Source of the DNA: Sporofaciens musculi
GTDB taxonomy: Bacteria > Bacillota > Clostridia > Lachnospirales > Lachnospiraceae
Direction: 5' to 3'
Assembly: GCF_009830285.1 (NCBI RefSeq)
Contig: NZ_WUQX01000001.1
Location: 4,402,501-4,466,500 of the forward strand
DNA length: 64,000 nucleotides
Shown here: piece by piece, positions 8,866 through 17,109 of the stretch
Position numbering within the stretch: the first letter of the stretch is position 1
Layout: every line of letters begins with the position of its first letter
Notes under the pieces: model-generated
What the model was told of the DNA's origin: nothing
The model's database searches: none
The model's input: the letters and a program-made list of their open reading frames with translations, nothing else
Program-made: the position numbers and the translations under genes

Positions 8866-9864
8866 TTAGATATGGAATAATTTCAGCAGTTCTTCTTCCT
8901 TCAAATCCGTCCCTATCACACATACCCGACCCGTGTAGTCGGCCTTGCCTTCACGAACTTCATATTCCTCCGGAACAAGATCAAACTGTTTCCATGTGCC
9001 GTCCGCCATGGGGATAATACCTTTTGAACGCAGGATTGTTCCATAGCCCTCCGTCTCGGACAATGCTTTCAGCAGGAAATCCAATTCTTCATCCGTGTAC
9101 TTGTGGGCAGTCTCCTTACCCCAGCTTGTAAATATCTCATCCGCATGATGATGGTGGTGGCCGTGGTGATGATGACCACATCCACATTCTCCTTCATGCT
9201 CATGATGATGACCGCATCCACATTCTCCTTCATGCTCGCTATGATTTTGCAGAAATTCTTCTATCTCAGCCCCATGGTCAAGGGCACGACAGACCGCTTC
9301 ACCTGAAAGCTCATCCCACGGCGTAGAGATAATCGCCGCTTCTGCATTTTCCTCGCGGAGTATATGAACACATTCCTCAATCTTCTCACCTGACATCATC
9401 TGGGTTCTGCTGATTACAATCGTAGACGCATGCTTTACCTGGTCCTCAAAGAACTCTCCAAAATTCTTAAGGTACAATACCGCCTTCTTACCGTCAACCA
9501 CTGTGATTCTTCCGCTAATCTCAATCTCGGCATCCTTCTTCACATCCTCGATTGCTTTCACAATATCGGATAATTTCCCTACCCCCGACGGTTCAATCAG
9601 CACACGGTCAGGCTTGTATTCCTCCAGTACCTTTTGAAGCGCCTTGCTGAAATCCCCCACCAGCGTACAGCAGATACATCCTGAATTCATCTCCGTAATC
9701 TCAATCCCCGCATCCTTGAGAAAACCGCCGTCAATACCGATTTCTCCAAACTCATTCTCAATCAGCACCAGTTTTTCTCCGGTAAATACCTGTTCAATCA
9801 ACTGTTTGATAAAGGTTGTCTTTCCGGCGCCCAAAAAACCTGATATAATGTCTACTTTCGTCAT
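8866..9864 (-). CDS. COG0523 (CobW/ZigA-like) GTPase metallochaperone with His-rich segment
   Basis: This 332-residue protein has the G1 loop GFLGAGKTT (9-17), the switch segment ENEFGEIGID (36-45) and the diagnostic metal site GCICC (62-66). A His/Cys-rich insert at about 209-242 contains two copies of HEGECGCGHHH and then a run of His. The CobW C-terminal domain follows. COG0523 proteins use GTP to deliver Zn2+ or other metals to client enzymes, mostly under metal limitation. The His-rich insert indicates high-capacity metal binding. First gene of a two-gene operon with the other GTPase. The promoter candidate lies 150 bp upstream. Confidence 0.9.
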   Translation of the reverse strand: MTKVDIISGFLGAGKTTFIKQLIEQVFTGEKLVLIENEFGEIGIDGGFLKDAGIEITEMNSGCICCTLVGDFSKALQKVLEEYKPDRVLIEPSGVGKLSDIVKAIEDVKKDAEIEISGRITVVDGKKAVLYLKNFGEFFEDQVKHASTIVISRTQMMSGEKIEECVHILREENAEAAIISTPWDELSGEAVCRALDHGAEIEEFLQNHSEHEGECGCGHHHEHEGECGCGHHHHGHHHHHADEIFTSWGKETAHKYTDEELDFLLKALSETEGYGTILRSKGIIPMADGTWKQFDLVPEEYEVREGKADYTGRVCVIGTDLKEEELLKLFHI

Positions 9865-10016
9865 CTTCTATTCCTCTTTTCACCATTTTATACGACCAAT
9901 ATATTACCACAAACTTCCATCTGCCGCCAGAGCGTCGATTAAATTATTGCCAGAAGCACACCCTGATATACCGCCCCTCCTGAAACAAGACAAGACTTGA
10001 AATCCCTTATATTTTT

Positions 10017-10045
10017 ATTATATCTAATATAGCCAAGGATAACAA
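10017..10045 (-). promoter_or_regulatory. Promoter of the CobW-pair operon
   Basis: On the minus strand TTGTTA (10040-10045) and TATAAT (10017-10022) are separated by 17 bp. It leaves a leader of about 145 nt (9865-10010) in which I see no known riboswitch or Zur-type palindrome. Confidence 0.55.
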
Positions 10046-10057
10046 TAGAATCGGGTT

Positions 10058-10093
10058 AAATAAAAACCAGCGCCAAATCTCTTAGCGCCGGTT
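10058..10093 (-). terminator. Rho-independent terminator of pckA
   Basis: A 9-bp stem (AACCGGCGC with GCGCTGGTT, one G-U pair) closes a 10-base loop and is followed on the minus strand by TTTTTATTT. It lies 25 bases after the pckA stop. Confidence 0.85.
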
Positions 10094-10118
10094 CTTTTAC
10101 ATCTAAAATAATTTTCAA

Positions 10119-11723
10119 TTATAACTGCGGACCTGCCGGAACCAAAGCCTTTCCAGCCTCATTTCCTTCATACTTCGCAAAGTTCTTAACGAATCTCTGC
10201 GCCAGATCCTTAGCCTTTGTCTCCCACTCAGAAGCGTCCGCATAAGTATTGCGTGGATCCAGGATATTGGTATCTACGCCTGGAAGCTCTGTCGGAACGT
10301 CAAAGTTGAAGTACGGAATCTTCTTGGTTGACGCCTTCAGGATGTCCCCGTTTAAGATAGCGTCGATGATACCACGTGTATCACGGATAGAGATACGCTT
10401 TCCGGTTCCGTTCCATCCTGTATTCACCAGATAAGCCTTCGCGCCGCTCTTTTCCATTCTCTTAACAAGTTCTTCTGCATACTTGGTCGGGTGCAGCTCA
10501 AGGAAAGCCTGTCCGAAGCATGCGGAGAAGGTAGGTGTAGGCTCTGTAATACCACGCTCTGTACCTGCAAGCTTAGCCGTAAATCCTGACAGGAAATAGT
10601 ACTGTGTCTGCTCAGGAGTAAGAATAGATACCGGAGGAAGCACGCCGAACGCATCTGCGGACAGGAAGATAACCTCCTTCGCTGCCGGCGCTGCTGATAC
10701 AGGACGAACAATCTTCTCAATATGGTTAATCGGGTAAGATACACGAGTATTCTCCGTTACACTCTTGTCGTTAAAATCAATCTTTCCTTCTGCGTCCAGA
10801 GTAACGTTCTCAAGCAGAGCGTCACGCTTAATCGCATTGTAGATATCCGGCTCAGACTCTTTGTCAAGGTTGATAACCTTCGCATAGCATCCGCCCTCGA
10901 AATTGAAGATACCTTCATCATCCCAGCCATGCTCGTCGTCACCGATGAGAAGTCTCTTCGGGTCAGTAGAAAGAGTCGTTTTACCTGTTCCGGAAAGACC
11001 GAAGAAGATAGCGGTATTCTCGCCGTTCATGTCTGTGTTCGCTGAACAGTGCATAGAAGCAATTCCCTTAAGCGGCAGATAGTAGTTCATCATAGAAAAC
11101 ATACCCTTCTTCATCTCACCGCCATACCATGTATTAATGATAACCTGCTCACGGCTTGTAATATTGAATACAACAGCCGTCTCAGAATTCAATCCCAGTT
11201 CCTTATAATTCTCAACCTTTGCCTTAGATGCATTGTAAACAACGAAATCCGGCTCGAACTTCTCAAGTTCTTCCTCCGTCGGCATAATGAACATATTCCT
11301 GATGAAATGAGCCTGCCATGCCACTTCCATAATAAAACGGATTGACATACGAGTATCTTCGTTCGCGCCGCAGAAAGCGTCTACTACGAACAGCTTCTTA
11401 TTGGACAGCTCGTTAAGGGCAATGTCCTTTACTGCCTTCCAGGTTTCTTCTGAAGCCGGATGGTTATCGTTCTTGTATTCATCGGAGGTCCACCACACGG
11501 TGTCCTTGGAATTCTCATCCATAACGATGAATTTGTCTTTCGGTGAACGTCCGGTGTAGATACCAGTCATGACATTTACTGCGCCAAGTTCGCTGACCTG
11601 ACCTTTTTCAAAACCTTCCAGTTCCGGCTTGGTCTCTTCTTCAAACAACATCTCGTAAGAAGGGTTGTGTACGATTTCAGTGGTGCCGCTGATGCCATAC
11701 TTGCTCAAATTAATCTCTGCCAT
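10119..11723 (-). CDS. pckA: Phosphoenolpyruvate carboxykinase (ATP)
   Basis: A 534-residue ATP-type PEP carboxykinase, the family's normal length. Visible are the substrate loop GRSPKDKF, the kinase-1a P-loop [11 protein letters not shown], the metal-binding kinase-2 motif GDDEHGW, and the adenine-site region near the C-terminus. It interconverts oxaloacetate + ATP with PEP + CO2 + ADP. In a PFOR-based fermenter it can run toward oxaloacetate as an ATP-yielding CO2-fixing step. It is monocistronic, with its own promoter and terminator. Start chosen at the ATG after AAAGGAG-like bases, 11723. Confidence 0.97.
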   Translation of the reverse strand: MAEINLSKYGISGTTEIVHNPSYEMLFEEETKPELEGFEKGQVSELGAVNVMTGIYTGRSPKDKFIVMDENSKDTVWWTSDEYKNDNHPASEETWKAVKDIALNELSNKKLFVVDAFCGANEDTRMSIRFIMEVAWQAHFIRNMFIMPTEEELEKFEPDFVVYNASKAKVENYKELGLNSETAVVFNITSREQVIINTWYGGEMKKGMFSMMNYYLPLKGIASMHCSANTDMNGENTAIFFGLSGTGKTTLSTDPKRLLIGDDEHGWDDEGIFNFEGGCYAKVINLDKESEPDIYNAIKRDALLENVTLDAEGKIDFNDKSVTENTRVSYPINHIEKIVRPVSAAPAAKEVIFLSADAFGVLPPVSILTPEQTQYYFLSGFTAKLAGTERGITEPTPTFSACFGQAFLELHPTKYAEELVKRMEKSGAKAYLVNTGWNGTGKRISIRDTRGIIDAILNGDILKASTKKIPYFNFDVPTELPGVDTNILDPRNTYADASEWETKAKDLAQRFVKNFAKYEGNEAGKALVPAGPQL

Positions 11724-11848
11724 CTTTCATAATCTCCTTTTTTCATAGTATACAGTTGCATGAATGATAACCATCTACGAATACCTGTACTGTCTGGAAT
11801 CCACGGTATATCATTCTGGAAGTCAAATGTCTTACTTCCTCTGATAAT

Positions 11849-11876
11849 AGTATACATAATAAAAAAATAAAATCAA
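11849..11876 (-). promoter_or_regulatory. Promoter of pckA
   Basis: TTGATT (11871-11876) and TATACT (11849-11854) on the minus strand are spaced 16 bp. The 5' leader is about 120 nt. Nothing else is recognisable in 11724-11967. Confidence 0.5.
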
Positions 11877-11967
11877 TAAAAATCATCTAAATTTTTCAAA
11901 AAAAGATAAATATTTAACAATCTTGTATCCACACACTCATCAAAGCAAGTTCAATCAATCCTACTGT

Positions 11968-13950
11968 TTACAACAAACCGCCAACCGATAAGAACAACGG
12001 TGCAAATACCAATGATACAACCGTCATAAGCTTAATCAGAATATTAATGGACGGTCCCGACGTATCTTTAAAAGGATCTCCCACCGTATCTCCGACTACC
12101 GCCGCCTTATGAGCCTCGCTGCCCTTGCCTCCGTGGGTTCCATCCTCAATATATTTCTTCGCATTATCCCAGGCGCCGCCGGCATTGGACATAAAGATTG
12201 CCATCATCACGCCTGTCACAAGGGAACCTGCCAGCAGACCTCCCAGAGACGCGGGACCTAACAGTAAGCCGACTGCCAATGGCGCAAGAACCGCCATAAT
12301 TCCAGGCACCAGCATCTCCTTTAACGCCGCCGTTGTTGAGATGGCTACACAGGACTTATAATCCGGCTTATCCGTTCCCTTCATAATTCCAGGCTTCTCA
12401 CGGAACTGACGTCTTACCTCCTCAATCATCTTGTACGCTGCCTTTGACACAGACTCCATGGTCATGGCAGAGAACAAAAACGGCAACATACCTCCGATAA
12501 ACAGACCGATAATTACGCGGCTGTCCAGAAGGTCGATATTCTTAAGGTCAACCGCCTCTGCATAGGAGACAAACAATGCAAGAGCTGTTAAAGCCGCAGA
12601 ACCAATGGCAAATCCCTTGCCCATTGCCGCCGTGGTGTTGCCCACAGCATCCAGCTTATCCGTAATCTTCCGCACATTTGCATCAAGACCAGACATCTCC
12701 GCAATACCGCCTGCATTATCTGCGATAGGACCATAAGCGTCCACCGCTACTGTAATCGCTGTGGTAGACAGCATGCCTACCGCCGCCAGCGCAATCCCAT
12801 AAAGCCCGCAGAACTGATACGCCACAAAGATTCCAATGCTGATTAACAGAATAGGAATTGCTGTAGACTTCATTCCCACAGCAAGACCACTGATAATAGT
12901 GGTGGCAGGTCCCGTCTCTGACTGCTCTGCAATCTCTTTGACTGACTTATAGTCCCCAGATGTATATACCTCCGTGATAATGCCAATTAAGAGACCTACA
13001 ATCAGTCCGGCAACAATGGCAATCGCCGCATTGAAGTCTCCAAAAAGAGATTTGCTGAACACAAACGCAACTGCCAAAACCAACGCACTTGCCACATAAG
13101 AACCCATCTTAAGCGCTTTGTGCGGGTTAGAATTCTCGTCCCCTTTTACAAAAAATGTTCCCAGTATAGATGCAATCAGCCCCAGACCTGCAATCAGCAG
13201 CGGATAGACCGCCCCTTCTAGCCTGTAGTACACGATTCCCAATGTCAGCGCCGAGATCAGAGCACCTACATAAGACTCGAACAAATCCGCTCCCATTCCC
13301 GCAACGTCGCCTACATTATCGCCCACATTGTCGGCAATAACCGCCGGATTGCGGGGATCATCTTCAGGGATTCCTGCCTCCACCTTACCTACCAGGTCGG
13401 CTCCCACATCCGCCGCCTTCGTGTAGATACCACCGCCCACACGAGCGAACAAAGCAATGGAGGAAGCGCCAAGGCTAAATCCAGACAGCACATCCACATT
13501 CCCTGTAATCAGATAGATTGTGCTTACGCCAAGAACCCCAAGCCCAGCCACGCACATTCCCATTACTGCCCCGCCTGAGAAGGCAATAGAGAGCGCGCGG
13601 TTCATCCCGCTCTCCTTCGCTGCATTGGCAGTCCTTACATTCGCCTTCGTCGCCACACTCATTCCGAAATACCCTGCTAGTGTTGAGAACACAGCGCCGA
13701 CTACGAAGCATACTGCTGTTATCCAATTACCAATTCCGACACCAATCAGAACAAACAATACAACCACAAAAAAGATTAGAATCTTATACTCGGCTGTCAA
13801 AAATGCCTGGGCGCCTTCGCTGATCGACGCTGCGATCTCTCTCATCCGTTCGGTTCCTGCATCCTGCTTATTGACCTTGGCAGCTAAGGCAGCCGCAAAA
13901 ATCAGAGCGATGATTCCCAGAATCGGAACCACATTCAAGAAAATTCCCAT
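11968..13950 (-). CDS. hppA: Membrane-bound ion-translocating pyrophosphatase (K+-dependent type)
   Basis: A 660-residue, roughly 16-helix membrane PPase that couples hydrolysis of PPi to H+ and/or Na+ export. The substrate site is visible: [11 protein letters not shown] then [19 protein letters not shown], with a second Asp-rich motif [13 protein letters not shown] near the C-terminus. The motif [10 protein letters not shown] carries Ala where K+-independent enzymes have Lys, which places it in the K+-dependent clade. That clade contains H+, Na+ and dual pumps, so the ion is not decided here. GGGAGG precedes the ATG. It is monocistronic in a window rich in PPi-producing biosynthesis. Confidence 0.95.
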   Translation of the reverse strand: MGIFLNVVPILGIIALIFAAALAAKVNKQDAGTERMREIAASISEGAQAFLTAEYKILIFFVVVLFVLIGVGIGNWITAVCFVVGAVFSTLAGYFGMSVATKANVRTANAAKESGMNRALSIAFSGGAVMGMCVAGLGVLGVSTIYLITGNVDVLSGFSLGASSIALFARVGGGIYTKAADVGADLVGKVEAGIPEDDPRNPAVIADNVGDNVGDVAGMGADLFESYVGALISALTLGIVYYRLEGAVYPLLIAGLGLIASILGTFFVKGDENSNPHKALKMGSYVASALVLAVAFVFSKSLFGDFNAAIAIVAGLIVGLLIGIITEVYTSGDYKSVKEIAEQSETGPATTIISGLAVGMKSTAIPILLISIGIFVAYQFCGLYGIALAAVGMLSTTAITVAVDAYGPIADNAGGIAEMSGLDANVRKITDKLDAVGNTTAAMGKGFAIGSAALTALALFVSYAEAVDLKNIDLLDSRVIIGLFIGGMLPFLFSAMTMESVSKAAYKMIEEVRRQFREKPGIMKGTDKPDYKSCVAISTTAALKEMLVPGIMAVLAPLAVGLLLGPASLGGLLAGSLVTGVMMAIFMSNAGGAWDNAKKYIEDGTHGGKGSEAHKAAVVGDTVGDPFKDTSGPSINILIKLMTVVSLVFAPLFLSVGGLL

Positions 13951-14088
13951 AATTTATCCTCCCATAGACTTATTATACCTCTATCTTATCATATATGCAC
14001 AAATTGTCTATAGTTTTTTTGAAATTTTCGTGAATTTACACAAACATTTTTCGACCTATATATTTGTATATTTTTTAAGAAAAAGAAA

Positions 14089-14958
14089 TTAATGGCCATG
14101 TCCGTGGCCATGCCCGTTCCCGCCATGGTGCCTGTTCTGCTGACATGTGCCTTGTCCTTCATTCTGTGCGCCTCCATCGTTCTGTACAGCGTCTCCATTC
14201 TGCGCGCCAGCATCACACCCGTTTTGCACTCCCCCGTCATCCTGGGTATTTTCTCTGTTCTGCAAATCATCTTCCCTGTTTCCAGACAGCTCTGCTATCT
14301 TATCCCAGATCTGGCTTATAGTCAGCCCTTCTATATCTTCCTGTGTGACAGATGGGTCCAATGCCTGAAGCTTCATAAATGCCTGGTATCTTCCAAGGGT
14401 CATCCCCGCCTCATGAGCCTCTAAAGCCTCCCCATGGCTTCCTGAGGAACAGTGAACATTTCCATAGGAAGACGCGCACGTATGAAGGTGTGCCAGCATC
14501 TCTCTCTGCTTCCCTTCCTCTGCCCCTGATACGGTAATGGCAATGCAGGAATCCTCTGCCAGATATGCTTCCTCACTTTCCTGGCTCAAAATCATATCCA
14601 TTGCATCTCGGTAATCCATAAAACGAACATTCAACGAGGACATAATATGATATCCATCATTATTAAAAGTATCAACGGTCACCACCTTGTCAAAACGGTT
14701 AATTCCAAGCTCAATGGAGGGATTGACATCCACACTGATAGAAGATACTGGTATAAAATAGAGAAAATAGCCTCCAAAACCTACCATAATAAAGCTTAAC
14801 AGGAAACAGGCCATGACCGCTGCCATCCGCCAGTAAGGAAATGATGCGCCTCTTTTATAGCCTTGGGTCTTCTGTACAAGAAATTCCCTGGTGCGCCTTT
14901 TAAGCTCATCATCTGCATGAACATTGTCGAATGCTTCCTTCAATCTTCTGTCACTCAA
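14089..14958 (-). CDS. RsgI-like anti-sigma factor with His/Asn-rich tail
   Basis: A 289-residue single-pass membrane protein. The cytoplasmic N-terminus (1-45) should bind the sigma factor; a TM helix spans about 48-70. The extracellular side begins with the RsgI-family block ISVDVNPSIELGINRFDKVV. The DVNPS motif is the Asn-Pro site reported to self-cleave in clostridial RsgI proteins. A helical region follows, ending in TISQIWDKIAELSG. The last ~60 residues are a Gln/Asn/Gly repeat (QNGDAVQNDGGAQN) and a terminal HGHGHGH. The gene overlaps the sigma gene by 4 bp (ATGA), implying coupled translation. Ligand is unknown; the His tail suggests metal. Confidence 0.85.
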   Translation of the reverse strand: MSDRRLKEAFDNVHADDELKRRTREFLVQKTQGYKRGASFPYWRMAAVMACFLLSFIMVGFGGYFLYFIPVSSISVDVNPSIELGINRFDKVVTVDTFNNDGYHIMSSLNVRFMDYRDAMDMILSQESEEAYLAEDSCIAITVSGAEEGKQREMLAHLHTCASSYGNVHCSSGSHGEALEAHEAGMTLGRYQAFMKLQALDPSVTQEDIEGLTISQIWDKIAELSGNREDDLQNRENTQDDGGVQNGCDAGAQNGDAVQNDGGAQNEGQGTCQQNRHHGGNGHGHGHGH

Positions 14959-15434
14959 AACCTCTCACCTCCCAACTTCTCCCTGAGCAGCCGCTTAGAA
15001 CGCGTCAGAAGTGTATAGACTGTATTCACATTCTTTCCAAGGATACGTCCAATCTCAGCGGCAGAATAATCCTCGTAATAGTGAAGGTATACCACATTTC
15101 TGTATTTTACAGGCAAAGAAAGGACCGCTGCCAACACTTCACTGTGCTCAGGCACCTGGTCCTCCATCTGTCCCGTCCATTCCTCCAACGGAACCGTATG
15201 GCTGTGAAAAAAGCTTTTGAGCAAATCCTTACAGGCATTGATTGTCACCCGTATAAACCACGCTTTTTCATGTTCAGCATTTTCAAAAACAACGGAACTT
15301 AGGACATACTTCAAAAATACTGTCTGAAATATGTCCTCGGTGTCATGATAATTCTTCAGATGTATCATACAGAGGCGCTGAATTGTATCCGCATACTGCT
15401 CCAACGCCCTGTTTACCTCCTGTTCGCTCCGCAC
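14955..15434 (-). CDS. ECF-type sigma-70 family RNA polymerase sigma factor
   Basis: 159 residues with only sigma regions 2 and 4. Region 2 includes HDTEDIFQTVFLKYV and ENAEHEKAWFIRVTINACKD. Region 4 has LPVKYRNVVYLHYYEDYSAAEIGRILG followed by a helix with R-S-K-R-L-L. The start is GTG at 15434 with GAGG about eight bases upstream. It lies 16 bp after the secreted His-rich protein gene and overlaps the anti-sigma gene, so the three form one unit and the sigma factor is probably released on an envelope signal. The regulon is unknown. Confidence 0.92.
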   Translation of the reverse strand: MRSEQEVNRALEQYADTIQRLCMIHLKNYHDTEDIFQTVFLKYVLSSVVFENAEHEKAWFIRVTINACKDLLKSFFHSHTVPLEEWTGQMEDQVPEHSEVLAAVLSLPVKYRNVVYLHYYEDYSAAEIGRILGKNVNTVYTLLTRSKRLLREKLGGERF

Positions 15435-15450
15435 AATAGAACCTCATCTC

Positions 15451-15906
15451 TTATCTGTGGTGTCTTCCGCCATGATGACCGCCGCCGTGATGACCGCCAT
15501 AGGAGCCTGACCAGTTATCGCAGTATCCGTCGCCGTTATTATCCACATATCCTGATCCCTGATAACCGCCTCCGGACCATCCTGTCGTCTGGCTGCTTCC
15601 CTGATAACTCTGACTGCCGCCTCCGCCATAACTCTGGCTGGTGCTTCCAGTGTAAGCCGGCGTCTGAGTAACAACAGGTCTTTCGGATACATATCCTGAC
15701 ATGTTCACGCCTGTTCCATAGTTACCGCAGAAATTCGTTACGCAGTTGTTCCCAAAGTTACATCCCATATTCTGGTAATCACAAACCCAGCCGCTGTTCG
15801 TACCATAGAAGCAGCGCGCTTCTACCGGTTTTTCGGCAAATGCCACAATCCCTCCCATAGAGAGAGCCAGCACACAAATCAAGACAACTGTTACAACTTT
15901 CTTCAT
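15451..15906 (-). CDS. Secreted Gly/Ser/His-rich protein with a Ca-loop-like motif
   Basis: 151 residues with a signal peptide (KKVVTVVLICVLALSMGGIVAFA, cleaved near residue 24; residues 3-25). The mature N-terminal part holds five or six Cys spaced over about 40 residues. A low-complexity SQSYGGGG/SSQTTGWSGGG region and a calcium-loop-like DNNGDGYCDNW (dockerin/EF-hand type) follow, then GGHHGGGHHGGRHHR at the end. No family recognised. It is the first gene before the sigma/anti-sigma pair, so it may be a target, co-sensor or metal scavenger for that circuit. AGGAAG precedes the ATG. Confidence 0.75.
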   Translation of the reverse strand: MKKVVTVVLICVLALSMGGIVAFAEKPVEARCFYGTNSGWVCDYQNMGCNFGNNCVTNFCGNYGTGVNMSGYVSERPVVTQTPAYTGSTSQSYGGGGSQSYQGSSQTTGWSGGGYQGSGYVDNNGDGYCDNWSGSYGGHHGGGHHGGRHHR

Positions 15907-15947
15907 GATCTTCCTCCATTCTACCCAACATGTTTTTTTGTTCTGTC

Positions 15948-15963
15948 AGATCATTTCTGATCT
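15948..15963. promoter_or_regulatory. Inverted repeat in the leader of the His-rich/sigma operon
   Basis: AGATCA-TTTC-TGATCT is a perfect 6-bp repeat about 45 bases upstream of the start at 15906. Just upstream on the minus strand is TGAATG-17 bp-CGTA, reminiscent of ECF promoters (TGAAAC...CGTA), which would fit autoregulation. Both are short and could be chance. Confidence 0.3.
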
Positions 15964-16012
15964 CTATCTATAATACGACCGAGAAAGGGAAAACCATTCA
16001 AAATTTTTCATT

Positions 16013-16777
16013 TTATTTTTTATTTTTTTCCTTTGCCAGTAAAGCTGCTCCAAGAGCTCCGGCATATCTTCCACCCTTCGTAGGTTCAACCCTCTGCCCA
16101 ATCTTCTCGGATAAAATTTTCGTAAAATACTGGCTGTGGCTTAAGCCCCCTGTCAGAATAATTTTTCCGGAAAGCTTCTTTCTCTGGCTAAGCTGCGCCA
16201 CCTTCGCCGCAACAGAATCCACGACTCCCGCGGCGATATCCTCCCGACTCCTTCCTTCCCCGATGTAGTTGATTACCTCGGATTCTGCAAATACGGTACA
16301 CAGAGAGCTAATCGGAAGAACGCAGCCTTCGTTCGCCATGTCAAACAACTCCTGAAGGGTAACACCTAAACGATTCGCCATAATCTCAAGGAACTTTCCC
16401 GTACCGGCAGAACATTTGTCATTCATAAGAAAATCCTGCACCATGCCATGTTCTACCAGAATCACCTTTGTGTCCTGCCCGCCCACATCTATGATGGCAC
16501 AGTCGTCTCCTGCCATCTCTCTTCCGCCTCTTGCATGGCAGGTAATCTCCGTAATCACATGGTCGGCAAAATCTACCGCCACCCGTCCGTATCCTGTTGC
16601 CACTACCTTAGTATCTTCTGACAGAACGTCAATGCCCTCCTCCTTAAGCTTCTCCTTAATTGTCTGGGTCGTCTCCTTGCTGCTCCATCCCGTGGGAAGG
16701 ACAAACTCCATCTCCTTCTCGCCGATCACAGCCACCTTAGACGCTGTCGAGCCTATATCAATACCTACATAATTCAT
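16013..16777 (-). CDS. Acyl-CoA dehydratase activase / double-cubane protein reductase (BadF/BadG/HgdC family)
   Basis: 254 residues, the normal size for HgdC-type activases. The ASKHA ATPase fold is shown by IDIGSTASK (phosphate 1), DVGGQDTKV (phosphate 2) and GGLSHS near the C-terminus. Cys in the CHARGG region and NDKCSAGTGKF supply the cluster between the two subunits of the homodimer. ATP hydrolysis drives low-potential electron transfer to a partner iron-sulfur protein, here most likely the product encoded at 17110-18384. GAGG precedes the ATG. Last gene of a three-gene operon. Confidence 0.92.
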   Translation of the reverse strand: MNYVGIDIGSTASKVAVIGEKEMEFVLPTGWSSKETTQTIKEKLKEEGIDVLSEDTKVVATGYGRVAVDFADHVITEITCHARGGREMAGDDCAIIDVGGQDTKVILVEHGMVQDFLMNDKCSAGTGKFLEIMANRLGVTLQELFDMANEGCVLPISSLCTVFAESEVINYIGEGRSREDIAAGVVDSVAAKVAQLSQRKKLSGKIILTGGLSHSQYFTKILSEKIGQRVEPTKGGRYAGALGAALLAKEKNKK

Positions 16778-16834
16778 GTCTTTTACCTCAATCTAAGAAA
16801 CCGCAGGCGCCCCATATCAGGTTGCCTACAGTCC

Positions 16835-17095
16835 CTAACAATATCTGTCTCTCTTTGGATTCACATTCTTCTCAACCTCTGCAATCTTAAGAATCTCAAT
16901 CCCATGTTCTACTGCACAGGCTTTTATAGCTTCAAGCTCATCTTCCCTGACCATGAGCGACACCCCGCAGCACTTGCTGGCAGCCCTGGGGGTAGGCGCA
17001 ATCACAGCCCTAATCCCCAAAGCCTTCAATTCACGATGTAACCGCATGGCATTGTCATGATTGGGAAACAGCACATAATTCTGTATCTCAGACAT
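16835..17095 (-). CDS. DUF3343 protein (putative Se/S carrier-like)
   Basis: 86 residues. Typical DUF3343 features are the N-terminal YVLFPNHDNAMRLHRELKALGI, then PTPRAASKCCGVSL with a vicinal Cys pair, and a helical end. Family members sit beside 2-hydroxyacyl-CoA dehydratase-like proteins and selenium genes; the biochemical role is not established. It lies 14 bp after the double-cubane gene, with AGAGGAAG upstream of the ATG. Confidence 0.85.
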   Translation of the reverse strand: MSEIQNYVLFPNHDNAMRLHRELKALGIRAVIAPTPRAASKCCGVSLMVREDELEAIKACAVEHGIEILKIAEVEKNVNPKRDRYC

Positions 17096-17109
17096 ATGTA
17101 AACTTCCTC

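Noticed and set aside
9150..9245. Short DNA repeats resembling a CRISPR or minisatellite
   Set aside because: They lie in frame in the CobW-family gene and encode a duplicated His/Cys metal-binding unit.
10424..10744. A 106-codon frame within pckA
   Set aside because: Same-strand out-of-frame shadow, Leu/Arg/Ser-rich, with no start signals.
13520..14092. A 190-codon plus-strand frame antisense to hppA
   Set aside because: It mirrors the codon periodicity of hppA, has no SD and low-complexity hydrophobic sequence; hppA is certain on the other strand.
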